From contig CM082586.2 of NCBI GenBank assembly GCA_040954595.2, positions 1,860,001 to 1,924,000 of the forward strand: 64,000 nucleotides of DNA, read 5' to 3'. Position numbers and translations under genes: made by a program. The stretch is from Balanoglossus misakiensis (lineage: Eukaryota > Hemichordata). This document shows, in pieces, positions 1 through 11,628 of the stretch (positions within the stretch are counted from its first letter, which is position 1; the number at the start of each line of letters is the position of its first letter). The notes below the pieces were generated by a model. It was not told where the DNA came from and did no database searches. It saw only the letters and a program-made list of their open reading frames with translations.

Positions 1-57
1 GTATAGCAATACAAAAAACTGTAGCCTAAACTAACTGCACAGTATGTATTTTAAAAG

Positions 58-1487
58 TCAATATGTGTCTACTATGAGGGTTCCCCAATCTCCTTGGTAA
101 CTGAATATAGCGGGCATCCCTGTCACAAAAGCAGGCAATGGCGTCGTTATTTGTTTAGGCGATGGGTTCGGTGACTGTCTACGTTCCCGTTTCTTGATAT
201 TTTCCTTCGATTCCATCATAGTCCGCGTGACGTCACGAAGCTCATCGGCGTGGTACCTTTGTGCCAGATCGGCATACACCTTGCAGTTTTTCGCGTTAAC
301 TATTTTCTCGTACTCTGTTTTCAGCGGCGACACTAGCAGAAACTCAGCGGCCGCAACAACCTCCTCGGCGCGAGACGACTTGAAGCAGAGCTGTCCGCCG
401 TACATAAAATTCAGCAAGACTTGAAAGGCGTAGACAGTTGGAGTATTGCCTTGCAGTTTAACAACCCGACTGTCTTCGCTCACGGGGTCACTTTCTCTGA
501 GACCGCAGTTGAACATGGCGTGGAAATATGCGCTCTTTTGGCACAATACCTGTCTATGAACATTAAATCGAGTGCCTTCAATCACAAGTTGAAGATCTGG
601 AGATATGTCTACGTCTTTTTCGGGAGCAGTAACTGGAGCAGTAACTGGCTTACTTCCTCTCTTCGATTTCCAGATAAACTTTTTTGAAAGTTTTTCTGCG
701 GGTTTGTTGTTGGAGTCCAGGCGACATGTACCCTGGTAGGAATTGAAAGATAAAACAGTCTATTAATAAGATTTTCTAACAAGAATAGACCTACTGGCAT
801 AGGCCGCCATTTTTGTTTTCCACCAAAATGCCCTTAACATGGGTGGGTTGTTCGTCCGAAAATAATAACTATACATGAGTCGGTCTAATAATAATTGTCA
901 CGTCGACATCACATAGGTCGAACTCAAGGTCAACATTCACAAGCAACAGAAAAACTGTAAATAACCTGAAAATATCCTTAATTTCGACTAAAAATGGGTC
1001 AGTCTTTTAGTATACATGTACTTTCGCCGACATTTAACAATAGTGGTTATAACCCGCCCCGCCCCCCTGCCCAGTCTGTAGGTAATTCCGATCACATTTT
1101 CCATTATTTATGAGCGATAAATTATGAGAGTTTAGAAACTGGTTTTCAGTTTGAGCAGAAGCCAACACACCCCTACCCTTACTTGTCCGCAAAAATTGAA
1201 ATATTTCCTGGATTGCAGAGTACATAACTCTTAAAAAGGGTAACGAGAACGCATTTGTAGACTGTATGAAAATAACAGTTTCTTGAATGTCTAGAACCTG
1301 TATGCAGTATTATAATGGGAATAGACATATAAGTCTACCAGCGGGGATTGTTGTCTTGTGTGGGGGGTGGAACCAGAAATGCACGTTATACATCACATAT
1401 GTCGAACTCAAGGTCAAACAGTGTGTATGATTCGCATGAAGTACCAACCTGTTTCTTCGGGTAACACGCCCTTCTGAAGAGAAACAT
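58..1487 (-). CDS. BTB/POZ domain protein, tandem copy 1 (two coding exons)
   Basis: Predicted exons (minus strand): 1487-1449 (13 codons, MFLFRRACYPKKQ) and 732-58. They join in phase 0 (donor CAG/GTTGGT, acceptor TACCAG/G) to give about 237 residues. The second exon has a basic linker (GTCRLDS... to about residue 60) and then a BTB/POZ fold recognisable by VIEGTRFNVHRQVLCQKSAY, in which the buried His-Arg and the FHAMF strand are typical. A BACK-like helical stretch follows (AEEVVAAAEFLLVSPLKTEYEK). No Kelch repeats, MATH domain or zinc fingers are present, so it is a short BTB-only protein. BTB domains dimerise and often recruit cullin-3; that role here is inference. The start was chosen because the same ATG and 13-codon exon recur in copy 2 in the same phase. 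The C-terminus after about residue 195 is low complexity (RRQSPNPSPK). Which BTB subfamily it belongs to is unknown. Confidence 0.7.
733..1448 (-). other. Intron of BTB copy 1, with a 28-bp direct repeat
   Basis: Non-coding. A 28-base word occurs at 906-933 and again at 1390-1417 with one mismatch (core GTCGAACTCAAGGTCAA). No coding potential is visible. Short open frames here lack splice or domain support. Confidence 0.5.
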
Positions 1488-2291
1488 TTTTTCCGGTTGT
1501 GTCGATGGTGATTGGATTCGGGTCCGGACAGCTAGCTGACTTTGTGGTCACAGAAATGTTAGGTATATACGAGTCGAGCCAACCGTCCATGCAAAGCAGC
1601 CTGTCACGCCCAAAAGCACCCAAAAATATAACAGGATCACAATTATAACAGCGACCCGGGGCAATCAGACGTGTTTTGAGAGATGTCGACCAATAGCAGC
1701 GCGTGTTCAGACGAGTTCGCTTGTGGCGTCTAGTCAGCTGGTAGTAGGCCTACGTGACGACAAAACAGGACCAACAACCGCGATACAAGATCTTTCGTAC
1801 GCAAAAGCACAAGGGCAAAAACTTGTTCTCTATTTGACGGTCAAGGGTAACGTCCCTGATTGCTGTAGAAACGTGACGTTGGTAGTAGTGCCTTGTTGTG
1901 ACGCCTATAAGGTCATTGAGTGCACGCATAATGGTCAACTGTTGACCTAAATTTGCACCATAATAAAATATTGACGGCTGACCTAATGAACAAGTAAACA
2001 CCGTATCAACAGAAGGTTATATACGTGAGCCCTCTGTGGTTGGAACCATTGCGAGCTCGATGTGGCTAACACTATATACACATGATGACTGACAATGAGG
2101 GCAACAGTGTATTTTGATGACCGAGGGCACTGCTAGACACAACTAAAACAGTCTTGTTTTCCCGGGGGCATAGTTATTTGTAACAGCTGGTCATATACTG
2201 TAGTTGGATCAGAGAGCTTGAAAAATCTACCAAGAAAACCAACAATGTAAAATATGTCAAAAGTATCCCTTTACATCATTGTGTTAATGCA
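1488..2291. other. Spacer between the two BTB copies
   Basis: CpG-richer sequence at about 1640-1740 lies just upstream of copy 1 and may be its promoter (inference). The rest is featureless. Short open frames on both strands at 1723-2001 overlap each other and resemble nothing. Confidence 0.4.
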
Positions 2292-4404
2292 TTAATAAGC
2301 GTATGTCACGAACTGTCGCCCGTCTCCTTGGTAACTGAATATTGAGGACATCCAGCCTGTCACAAAAACAGACGGTGATTCTCGACGTTTAGGCGATGGG
2401 TTCGGTGACTGTCTTCGTTCCCGTTTCTTGATATTTTCCTTCGACTCCATCACAGTCCGCGTGACGTCACGAAGCTCATCTGCGTGGTACCTTTGTGCCA
2501 GATCGGCATACACCTTGCAGTTCTTCGCGTTAATTATTTTCTCGTACTCCGTTTTCAGTGGCGACACTAGCAGAAACGCAGCGGCTGCAACAACCTCCTC
2601 GGCGCGAGATGACTCGAAGCTGAGCTGTCCGCCGTACATAAAATTCAGCAAGACTTGAAAGGCGAAGGCAGTTGGAGTATTGCCTTGCAGTTTAACAACC
2701 CGACTGTCTTCGCTCACGGGGTCATTTTCTCTGAGACCGCAGTTGAACATGGCGTGGAAATATGCGCTCTTTTGGCACAATACCTGTCTATGAACATTAA
2801 ATTGAGTGCCTTCAATCACAAGTTGAAGATCTGGAGATATATCTACGTCTTTTTCATGAGCTATATCTAGTTTACCTCCTCTCTTCGATTTCCAGATAGA
2901 CTTTTTTGAAACTTTTTCTGCGGGTTCCTTGGTGGAGTCCGGACATGTACCCTTGTGAAAATTGAAAGATAAAACACTCTGTTAAAATTACCTGATCATT
3001 TTAGTTTTTTGCTTTTTATTGTTTATGTATCTCGGATTCTTTAAACTACACCCCGAGTTTTAGTGGGGTTTTTTTACAAATTGGGACAATATCTCTTTAT
3101 TTAAACTAAAGAACCAAATGGTTACGTTGATCAAAATGGAATATGCATTAGAACAACGCACAACGTGTCGGGACGTGCATATAAAGCATATATTAATTTG
3201 AAAATCAAGATGCCCCCTTTCCGGTTATTATCGGCTGCACTTTCAATGACTTCAATGGTCGTTCAAAGAGTACATTCTCAATACTAGTATTAGGCCAAAA
3301 CGTTGAAAAAATGAAGATGCGTGATCAAACAGTCATGCTGTGTAATACATAAGCCCGCGCTTCAATGGAAGAAATTGTTTTCACCAAACGTAGTTCAACA
3401 ACACGTTGTTTAGCGTGTACATGCCGGATGTAAAATCAATCAACAGAATAATAGTGATAATGACACGGATAATATAACGCTATTGTTATGCAAGCATTGA
3501 AACTTGTCCGCAAAAACAGAAGTATGCCTTGGACTGGGATTTTGACTATAACGTTGACAATAACTTGGGTATTCCAGCTTCGATGCGAGCCAAAGGACGG
3601 AAAAGTATAACGAAATGAAGATAGAAGTTACCCATGCACGAACGTGGAAAGCACAGATTTGGTAAATAAATTAGACCGACATGCCAGCTAGACTTGGAGA
3701 TTGATTCCGAGCGTTTAGATAAGTTTACCTACAAAATTCTGAATCCAGCAGAAACCCAGTCATTTTTCGACGACTAACCAGTGCAGTCAGCGAAAAAGTA
3801 AAACGAAATGCGGGTTGAGAGTTTGTACATACATCCCAATCTGGTGTTCGGGAGCAAAACAAACTTACAACATGTTTAATACTCGCAGTTTCTATTATTA
3901 AAGGGACAAAGTCTCTCTCTCGCTGCCCTTTTTTCCATTAATTATATTTGATACAAGACACCGTTTGTTATTCTACATATGGATATATAGTGAATGAACG
4001 TTCAACCACACACAACTTCCATCCCTCCTATAGACAGGAGAGTGAAAAAACTCGCCAAAATGAATAATCGTTCTTTACCATTTATTCATTTTGGGCGAGT
4101 TTTTACTCTCATATCATACAAGTGGGATGGAAGTTTTGTGTGGTTAATCATTGATTAACTATATATCCACATATACATTAACATAACCAGTGTCTTGTAT
4201 CAAACATAGTTAATGGAAAAGGGGCAGCTGGAGAGAGACTTTGTCCTTTTAAGCTTATACATGTAAATGGAATTAAACAATATTCGGAAACTGAACTGTT
4301 TGTTACACACAGGCTCAGACAGCGTTCATGATTCGTCACGACAGAAGTACCATGGAAGTACCAACCTTTTTTTTCGGGTAACATAACCTCCTGAAGAGAA
4401 ACAT
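2292..4404 (-). CDS. BTB/POZ domain protein, tandem copy 2 (two coding exons)
   Basis: Predicted exons (minus strand): 4404-4366 (MFLFRRLCYPKKK) and 2951-2292, joined in phase 0 (donor AAG/GTTGGT, acceptor CACAAG/G), about 232 residues. The BTB domain is nearly identical to copy 1 (VIEGTQFNVHRQVLCQKSAY), with only a few changes up to the KENIKKRERRQSPNPSPK segment. The copies diverge in the linker between first exon and BTB, where short in-frame insertions or deletions occur, and in the last 25 residues. Both copies keep open frames, matching splice sites and phase, which argues that both are functional or only recently redundant. The intron is 1.4 kb against 0.7 kb in copy 1, partly because of a 355-bp palindromic insertion. 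In this copy the frame is also open upstream of the chosen ATG (to 4521), so a longer N-terminus is possible. Confidence 0.7.
3898..4252. mobile_element. Palindromic MITE-like element with TTAA ends
   Basis: About 355 bp forming one long imperfect hairpin. The left end TTAAAGGGACAAAGTCTCTC is the reverse complement of the right end (GAGAGACTTTGTCCTTTTAA), and complementarity continues inward through the ACACAACTTCCATCCC region to a centre near 4065. TTAA at both ends (3898-3901, 4249-4252) suggests a TTAA target, as used by piggyBac-type transposases. No coding capacity, so it would be non-autonomous. It lies inside the intron of BTB copy 2. Confidence 0.75.
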
Positions 4405-5549
4405 ATTCTGCGTCGGTTGCTTTGGTTGGTGGTCGACTTCGGGCATCAAACGGCAGGTATATCGATCGCTTCGCGTATCGAGCCCCAGTCGTCCCATGCA
4501 AAGACGTCTTGCCACGCCCAAAAGTCATATCTGGACTGAGCGCCCTCATGCGGCAACAAGACCTGATTTCAACGTTCAGCTGAAATTCAACATCATCCCT
4601 TGTAAAGTCTTATATACGTGAAAAAAACACGTCGACATCTGAGACAATAATACAACTTTGTCCGTTTGACACTGGAAAAATTGTTCATGTAAGCTGGGCG
4701 CCCAGTTTGTAAAAAAATGTAGTCAAAAGATTTTCTTTCCGTTAAAGTTTTAATCTTGTCGAACCCTAACCCATCCCTTGTTTTATATCGATGTCAGTAC
4801 CTTGATAATAACAGGGTGGGCCTACTTATATTATTGACCCATGGAACGTCCGTAGTTAAACATTAAATCGTACAAAGTCCACATTTGCGGGTAGTTCGTG
4901 AACAACTCTTTACAGTCACATACAAAATGTCTACAAATAGGCCTACAGATTTTACAGTGGCGTTAAAGAGTTTGCGGTCGTTTCAGGGTGCGTGAATTGA
5001 GGTGAAAATAAAATGTGTCACATGCTTGATAAATGCAAATTAATTTATTTTGTATATCTTAAACTCTTGCTTGGCGTGACGATTAGTTTTCACTGCAAAT
5101 ACACCCAATGCAGAGGCCAGTGATAGTCTTGTAGTGTTGTTACCTCTCAGTCGAGTAAACATGGTTTAAATACAATGAGATTTATGCAGGACAAGAACAA
5201 AATAACACTTCGAAACTCAACTTGGCAGCAAAATGACTTCGTAGGAAGTGATGCAAAGGCTATTCTTAGTTCTACTTTAAAACTCAACTCTTAGCCAATC
5301 ACAAACTTTTCTTAACAGACAAGAAACCAAACTTCCGGGTTCAAACTCGTCTATCGCGGGCGGTGTCAGAGGAGGTCAGCTATTGTGGGGATAGACGCAA
5401 CTATTTTACGAAGTATTTCCGTGTACGTAACCGCTCCCCAAAGGGGCCGAAATTTGACCAAATCGGCGCATGGCAGCTCCGCGTTATTCAACCGAATCAT
5501 AATGACGTGAAACTACCGACTTTTGGCTTTATGTTTTATTCAAATTGCG
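4405..5549. other. Intergenic region, BTB copy 2 to receptor gene
   Basis: Head-to-head spacer of about 1.1 kb between the minus-strand BTB copy 2 and the plus-strand receptor. The last 250 bases before 5550 are CpG-richer and probably hold the receptor promoter and 5' UTR (inference). A frame open from 5363 to 5638 overlaps the receptor start in another frame but begins with GTG and resembles nothing. No other feature seen. Confidence 0.4.
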
Positions 5550-8500
5550 ATGGAAAACGGGTTCAGCTCGGCGATTTGGAGTATGAAAAACTCTGTAGTG
5601 GTTGGTGTACTACTAGTGCTAGCTGTGGTAAGTACTAACCCCCCTTGTGTGCTGTGTTCTTGTATTTGAATGAAAATACCCATTGCCATGGCGACAATAC
5701 AGTAGCCAGGGCGAGGAAGAACTATAGTAAAACTAACTTCACTACCTAGATAGAGAGTTTTTTGTTGGCAAGTAGCCTTTTTTATTTTTTGGAAAATGTA
5801 CTTCCTCGTATGTGTATGTGTACTTATTGTGTGACGTGCCTGAAATATACCACCAGCATGCGTTGCACTTGTGTGCTAACTATCCCTGGATATGTTCATT
5901 TCAGTTATATTGTGATACAAAACATACTGTTAAAAGCTTCCAATATGTCTATGCACGATGACTTTTCGCTTGGCTACTACTACTATCGCGGTGTAGGGCA
6001 AGCTGTACAGTGGCCTGATCGCAGTCAGTTTTAATGTGGTCCTTGTCCTGTCGAACGGCGGCGCGCCATTGTGTGGACAGAACCTCGAACCCGTGACCGA
6101 CACATAATAGACACCGCGCCGCGCGCACTCACTGCGTGCCAAAGCCTATTGTTTCGCAAGAAAAGAAACGCATTCCTCACGTTGTACCGACCAAGTTTCT
6201 CAGTTTCTTTCGTACGTGAACTTGAAGTAAATGTGTACTTTTGATGAACAATTCCTTGCAATTTTTGACCTGAGTCTTACAGAATAAACAATATTCCAAA
6301 TTCACAGAACGCAGGTTGACGCTTCCAAATGACGTAGTAGGACACACGCAGCCTCTTCGGGTATACGCGTACGGTCACGTCTAATTTACATATGTCTATA
6401 TATGGTCATAGGGCGTGTCAAAGTCTTCCAATACTTGAGGTGGTGCATTTTTTTCGGATGTGCCACCAACTAAAACTCTGTGATTAGTTGTATTTCATTT
6501 TCCTTTGGCAACAGTGTTGAAATTGACATAGGTGACCTAATACCTGGTTCTCCTAATTGATATGTTAATTGCCCATTAATACATTAATCTGCTCTGAAAG
6601 TTTTGTTTAGGGAATAATTTTCTAACTGTCTGGCCAAGTTGATAATTACATTAGGTGAGGTTTTTTTGGACAACTACAATCTACTTAGTGATGTAAGAGT
6701 ATAACGATGAATTTGATAAGGCATATTTTAACCTAAAGTGTGCATACCAATAAAATTCCATACCAATTACCAATTAAATTCCGGCTTTCATTCATATGTT
6801 CATGGAAATGGGAATCTTGTTACATCCGCCCATTTCTCAGTAATACGGACCTAGTGACATTCATGTCCGGAAGAAAGTCAGTCTGTTAAAGTTGATAGAA
6901 TAGTAAAACTGACAGCTATAAATTTTTACAGCTTTGCAGAATATTTGTCCGGTGACATGTCAGTGTTTGATTTGGTTGTTAATTAACTTTTTTTTCGTAT
7001 AGCCCCAAATGTCTTTTTGTGTTAATGTTTCTATATTGAAATCGAAAAACGTTTGAATGTTCAAAGTAACTTCTCTCTTATTACCGAACAGAAAAGAAAC
7101 TGGGAAAACAAATAACTATTTGAAACTTTTGCTAAAGATGAGAGACTAAAACCATGGAAACAGTGAAACAGAACATGCATTTGACATCTCATTTGTGATT
7201 GCAACCCATGCAAGTATACTGTATTCAGTATAAACTAGGTTACTCTCAATGAAATTTGTCTAATAGCTGTCCTACTTCCTCTTACAGTGAAGATGTATTA
7301 TTCACCTATGGCCTTGAAATATAAAAGTGTCTGCATATTTGTGAACTAGACCACATTCATTACTTCCTCATTCTTATGACCTCCTAACGCACTTGAGATG
7401 ACTTGCTATTGTTATTACTTGGCACAGTGGGATGACATAGCAGAGTTGTGAAGATTCTGCATAAATTATGGTGCCGAGGCGAATTATAATATTAGTATTT
7501 TATCTAATTGGACCAATCTAAGTTTGAAAGTAAAATCAGGAAAATAATGCAAAAGTGGCAGCTCTTGGGAAAATCAAAGTTTAAGACTAAGTCAGTACAG
7601 TAGTTAATACAGTTGCATTAAGTTTATCAGGTCAGGGCATTTGGATAAGATAAACTAAAAGGGTTATCTCAACTGCCCCTGGCCTCAGATAACCTTTCAC
7701 CAGTACCAGTAGATTTATCATGTGATTATCACACCTACATGCTGTGTTGACAAGCAGAATATTGAGCATCTCTGCATTCTATAGGGAGTAGAACAAGCAA
7801 CTACATTTGATAAACATATAGAAATTCTGAAAGAAATATAGTTGGTTCTTGCAGTATATTTCACACATATGTTTCCAGTATGTGTGTGACTATGATTATT
7901 TTGACAGTTTATTTGGTACACCAGGAAGCCTGGCCTTTCACCACCATGGTTTGGTCTAATCATGTTGTTTTTATAGGAAAGTTTGACCTGTGTTCAAGGA
8001 AATGGGGTGAAAGGGTTAGGGTGTCATTTCAGTTTGAGTGAAAGTGCAGCTAATTACTTGAAACACTTCCATGCATCATGGAGTCGGATTTCAGATTTTT
8101 AAGGAATTGGCAGCATGTGAACCGGACAATTTATATTTCCCGGTATCAAATTTTTGAAGTTCTGTGCGTGGTAGGTTTCACATTGTTTTCACAGGTTCTA
8201 TTACAGTGTTATCAAATTTGCCAGTACAGGCGGTTCCTGATGCAGGATATGAGAGCATATCAAACATGCCGTGAGCTACCGATATGAAATATCTGCTCAG
8301 CAGTGTTCCCTCTGTGGTTTTGAGAGGGTATAGGCAAGTTTTGTGCTCCGTGTGGCAGAAATAAAAGAGTACTAGCCGCAACTCGGGTAAATTTTTGTCC
8401 TTTTTAGATCTGATTACTGCATCCTGAATGACAAAATGTCTCTCTCTCTCTCTTTCTTCAGATTCCAACATGCCTAAGCTCAAATTGTGATCTGCCATGC

Positions 8501-11500
8501 ACAGCGTGTGAGAGTGACAAGTGTACCAAATGCAGTGATGATTACTTTGTCTATGAAGATGTTTGCGTGAAGCTTTGTATACAAACAACAACATCACAAT
8601 ATACAACAATTACCCCTAGTTTTACGACTACAAATGTAACTGTTACCCCGACAAGGGCTGCCTGCTTACAAGACTGTCCAACAGACTATTTTCAAAATGG
8701 CAGCATTTGCGAAACGTGCCACGCCGAATGCAACGCATGCACGGGTCCATTGGCATCAGACTGCGTGGCGTGCAGAAACTACAACGCCACGACCGCTGGG
8801 GAGTGCGTTTCAAGTTGTTCGCTGGATACATACGAAGACGAGGAGAATAAACTGTGTTTGCCGTGTCACGTGGAGTGCACAACACTCGGATGTACAGGGC
8901 CAGATTTGGACGATTGTTTAATCGCCACCACCACTGTAAACGCCACAACTGTTGAACCGGGAGAGTCAGATCCTGCGACACTGTTTATCATAATAGGAGG
9001 TGTGGTGGGAGGGGCTCTTGTCATCGCTATCATCATCGCAATCATTTGTTGTTGCCGTCGTCACAGAGGTTCCGAGGGACCGAGTGATACAGTGAGTATA
9101 CTTGATCATTTTTGTCCTACCTCCCGGACACATAAGACCCTGAAGCATTCAGATTGCCAGGCAGCGATTGTTGAGATTGTTAGTAAGTGAGATGTCTCGG
9201 TATTTTATATTTTTAGGAAAGTGTAAAAGAGAAAAGTCAGGATGAAGATTTTACCAGTGATGTGGGCAGTGATGGAGAGCAGAACCCAGGCTGTGATTTG
9301 TCTGGAGGGGTAAGTGTGCCTTATTTATTTCAGTCCCTGGTTGCTAGATGAAGAATACCTGAGTATCAAAGATGGTATAGATTCACTGGTCGAGTAATTG
9401 TCCTTGTACCTCATACCTTTTGAACCAAATTTTAAAATACATTGTATTTATAACTTCTGAGGGTACATGTAAATGTTGTGTCTTCGAAAACTTAATTTCA
9501 ACTTTCGGTTTGTTATTTCGGAATCAGATCTATGGCAATGTGGATGGTATGGGAAACCTGATCAATATCCCGGCTGACCAGACCACACAGGAGGTCTTAC
9601 AGAGCGCCAGACATAATGAAAGAGCACAGAACAACAACATGAAATATCAAAACGGCGCGAGAACTGGAACTGTGATGACCGATGACGAATACGTAGATCC
9701 CAATCTCCCTCAAACGGTGATCGGTGGTTTCGGTTACGGGGAGGAATACGTAGCCCCTGATGTCCAGCAACAGTGGGGTGAGGAATACACCGCTCTGGAT
9801 CAGAACACTGTTGCGACGCCTTCTGATGATACCCACGAACCAGCTAGTTTCAGCGGTTCTGAAGATCAAGGCGAAATTTATCAAAACATCGTACCAGGCG
9901 CGCAGGAGCACAGTACCCCTCCACCTCCCATATCCCCACGGCATGCTTCGTTATTTGTAAGTAAGGGCTCTCCTGAAAAGAAGGCCAAGATTGCGCCGGG
10001 TTTCAGCGACCTCAATGAAGACGAGATCCTGTCAGTGCCCGCACCATCAATTGAAATGGCCGTGTTGGCACAGAAGAAGCAAAAGATGAACTGGCCTCCG
10101 CCATATTACAAGTCTGACTCTATACCTTCAGTAGAACCCCCCACTCCACCTATAAGTGATGACCTCCCACCACCTCCTCCAGTTCCCAAACCTGATGATC
10201 TGTTCACATTTGAAGAGCGCTTGGACTCTCTGCCATTGGATGCTCCTCCCCCTCCCCCGATAGCAGTGCCAGAATTTGAAGAGAGACTGGACTCGTTTCC
10301 CCTTGACGACCCTCCTCCTCCTCCTCCCGTTGCCAAGGACGCTGTTCTGTCTTATGAGCCACCCCCTCCTCCCGTAGCAAAGCCGAGTGATCTTCGAAAG
10401 GAAAGAGAAACACATGCTGCCCCCAAGAAAAAGCCAGGCAAACTGGATATGACCGCTTTTGAGAGGACTCTGAATCAGGAAAAACCGCCGCCCCCCAGCA
10501 ACAAACCAAAGATAGCTGGCAAACCTGCGGCTAAAGTCAAAGATCGGGCAGCTGATCTAGAAGGGGCCATACCTACAGGGCCACCGCCAACTGTGTCCCC
10601 AATGAAGAAACAGGCTCCTCCCAAAAGTGGGTATGTCGCCATGCAACTCGGACAGCCAGCCAAAGGGAAAACCAAACCCATGGGAAGGGCACTTATTCCA
10701 AGGCCCTTCACTCCGGCGGAAATAACAGCAGCCAGGAATAAACTCATATCACAAGGTAAGGGACCACATCTAATAGTTTGAGATCAATGATGACACATGA
10801 AAATGAGGTAGAGTGAATGTACTGTCAAGCACAAAAACTGTTTAAGGTATATAGAATTATATTTGCAATTTGATTCCTTAAACACATTTTTCTTTTTCAG
10901 GAATCTATGATGAAAATGAGGCAATTGACGTGGAACAAATTTACGAAGCAATGGAGAACGGGCACCTGGGTGAACTGTACGAGTCCATGGAAGAAATGCA
11001 GGCAGCACCATCATTGTCGCAGCGCCCTCTACCGCAACAGCCGAGCGACGCTGTCTATGCAGTAGATGAGCCAGTTTTTCCGAAATCAGGCGCAGCAAGC
11101 GGTCAACAAACGAAGCCAACCAATGCTGTTGTTCCGCGGAAAGATCAGATGATGGGCCGCAAAGGAAAAGCCAAAGCCAAGCTGCCAGACCCGGTGCCCG
11201 CAGATGAGGAATACGAAATTACAAGTCCCGATGAACGAATTCCAGCCGTGCCTCCGCGAGTGCAGCCGAAAAACGTGCAACGACCGCCCGTGCTGGAAGA
11301 GTACGCTGTCAACCCTCACATGGAGCCAGCACCGGGGCTGTTACCAAGGAAACCACTTCCGCCGAAGAAGATGGAGCGAGCAAAAGCAAGGCCGGCCCCG
11401 AGTGATGATGTGTACGAACCAGTCACTATCGGTCTTCAGCAAGACGATATATATGAACCAGTGGAGGTGGTGGATGACAGACCCCCATCATTCAGCCAGT

Positions 11501-11628
11501 ACCACAATTTACCGAACGTCGGCCCCAAGCCCAAGGAACCTGACACGGTTTACAGAAACCTACCGGGATCCCGGTCCCAACAACAGCATCCAGAGGGAGG
11601 ATACGTCAGAATGCAGTACAAGAAATAA
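5550..11628 (+). CDS. Single-pass receptor: ErbB domain IV-like ectodomain, kinase-less tyrosine/proline-rich tail
   Basis: Predicted exons: 5550-5627, 8462-9091, 9217-9309, 9528-10755, 10901-11628 (phases 0,0,0,1), 918 residues. Residues 1-26 (exon 1) form a signal peptide (SVVVGVLLVLAV). Residues 30-178 are two cysteine-rich furin-like modules split by a Thr-rich linker (67-91). The last module, CHVECTTLGCTGPDLDDC (161-178), matches the end of ErbB domain IV in spacing and GCTGP signature. N-glycosylation sequons lie at N84, N134 and N186. Transmembrane helix about 199-221 with a GG/GG small-residue face, then CCCRRHR. The tail (225-918) has no kinase. It carries many Tyr motifs: YxxM at Y636, Y691, Y703, Y911; YxN at Y269, Y307, Y385, a YHNL and a YRNL; YVDP, YVAP and two YEPV. 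It also has PPPPP runs and one PPPY. Inferred role: a phosphotyrosine/SH3 scaffold phosphorylated in trans. The link of exon 1 across a 2.8-kb intron is the least certain part. Confidence 0.75.
5628..8461 (+). other. Intron 1 of the receptor gene
   Basis: About 2.8 kb between the signal-peptide exon (donor GTG/GTAAGT) and the cysteine-rich exon, whose acceptor follows a CT-rich tract (8440-8461). No further in-frame exon was recognised. It holds one copy of the short TTAA-type repeat family at 7934-8018. Confidence 0.5.
7934..8018. repeat. Short inverted-repeat element (TTTCACCAC...GGTGAAAGGGTTA family)
   Basis: Starts CCTTTCACCACCATGGTTTGGTC and ends GGGGTGAAAGGGTTAG, so its ends are inverted repeats. 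Related copies lie at 11641-11722, 26101-26192, 27577-27670 and 63871-63964. No coding capacity. Confidence 0.6.

Noticed and set aside
228-235. TGACGTCA (CRE) in BTB copy 1, also present in copy 2
   Set aside because: It lies within conserved coding sequence (LRDVTR) and is explained by the codons.
1449-1623. Longer BTB first exon in the frame ending LPEETG
   Set aside because: That frame would join the BTB exon out of phase; the MFLFRR frame joins in phase in both copies.
1723-2001. Overlapping open frames between the BTB copies
   Set aside because: They overlap on opposite strands, have no counterpart beside copy 2 and match no family.
8078-8287. Extra receptor exon in intron 1
   Set aside because: No cysteine-rich pattern, and no splice pair that preserves the phase-0 link between exon 1 and exon 2 is evident.
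10106-10747. Gly-rich open frames antisense to the receptor tail
   Set aside because: Shadows of the proline codons in the real exon.
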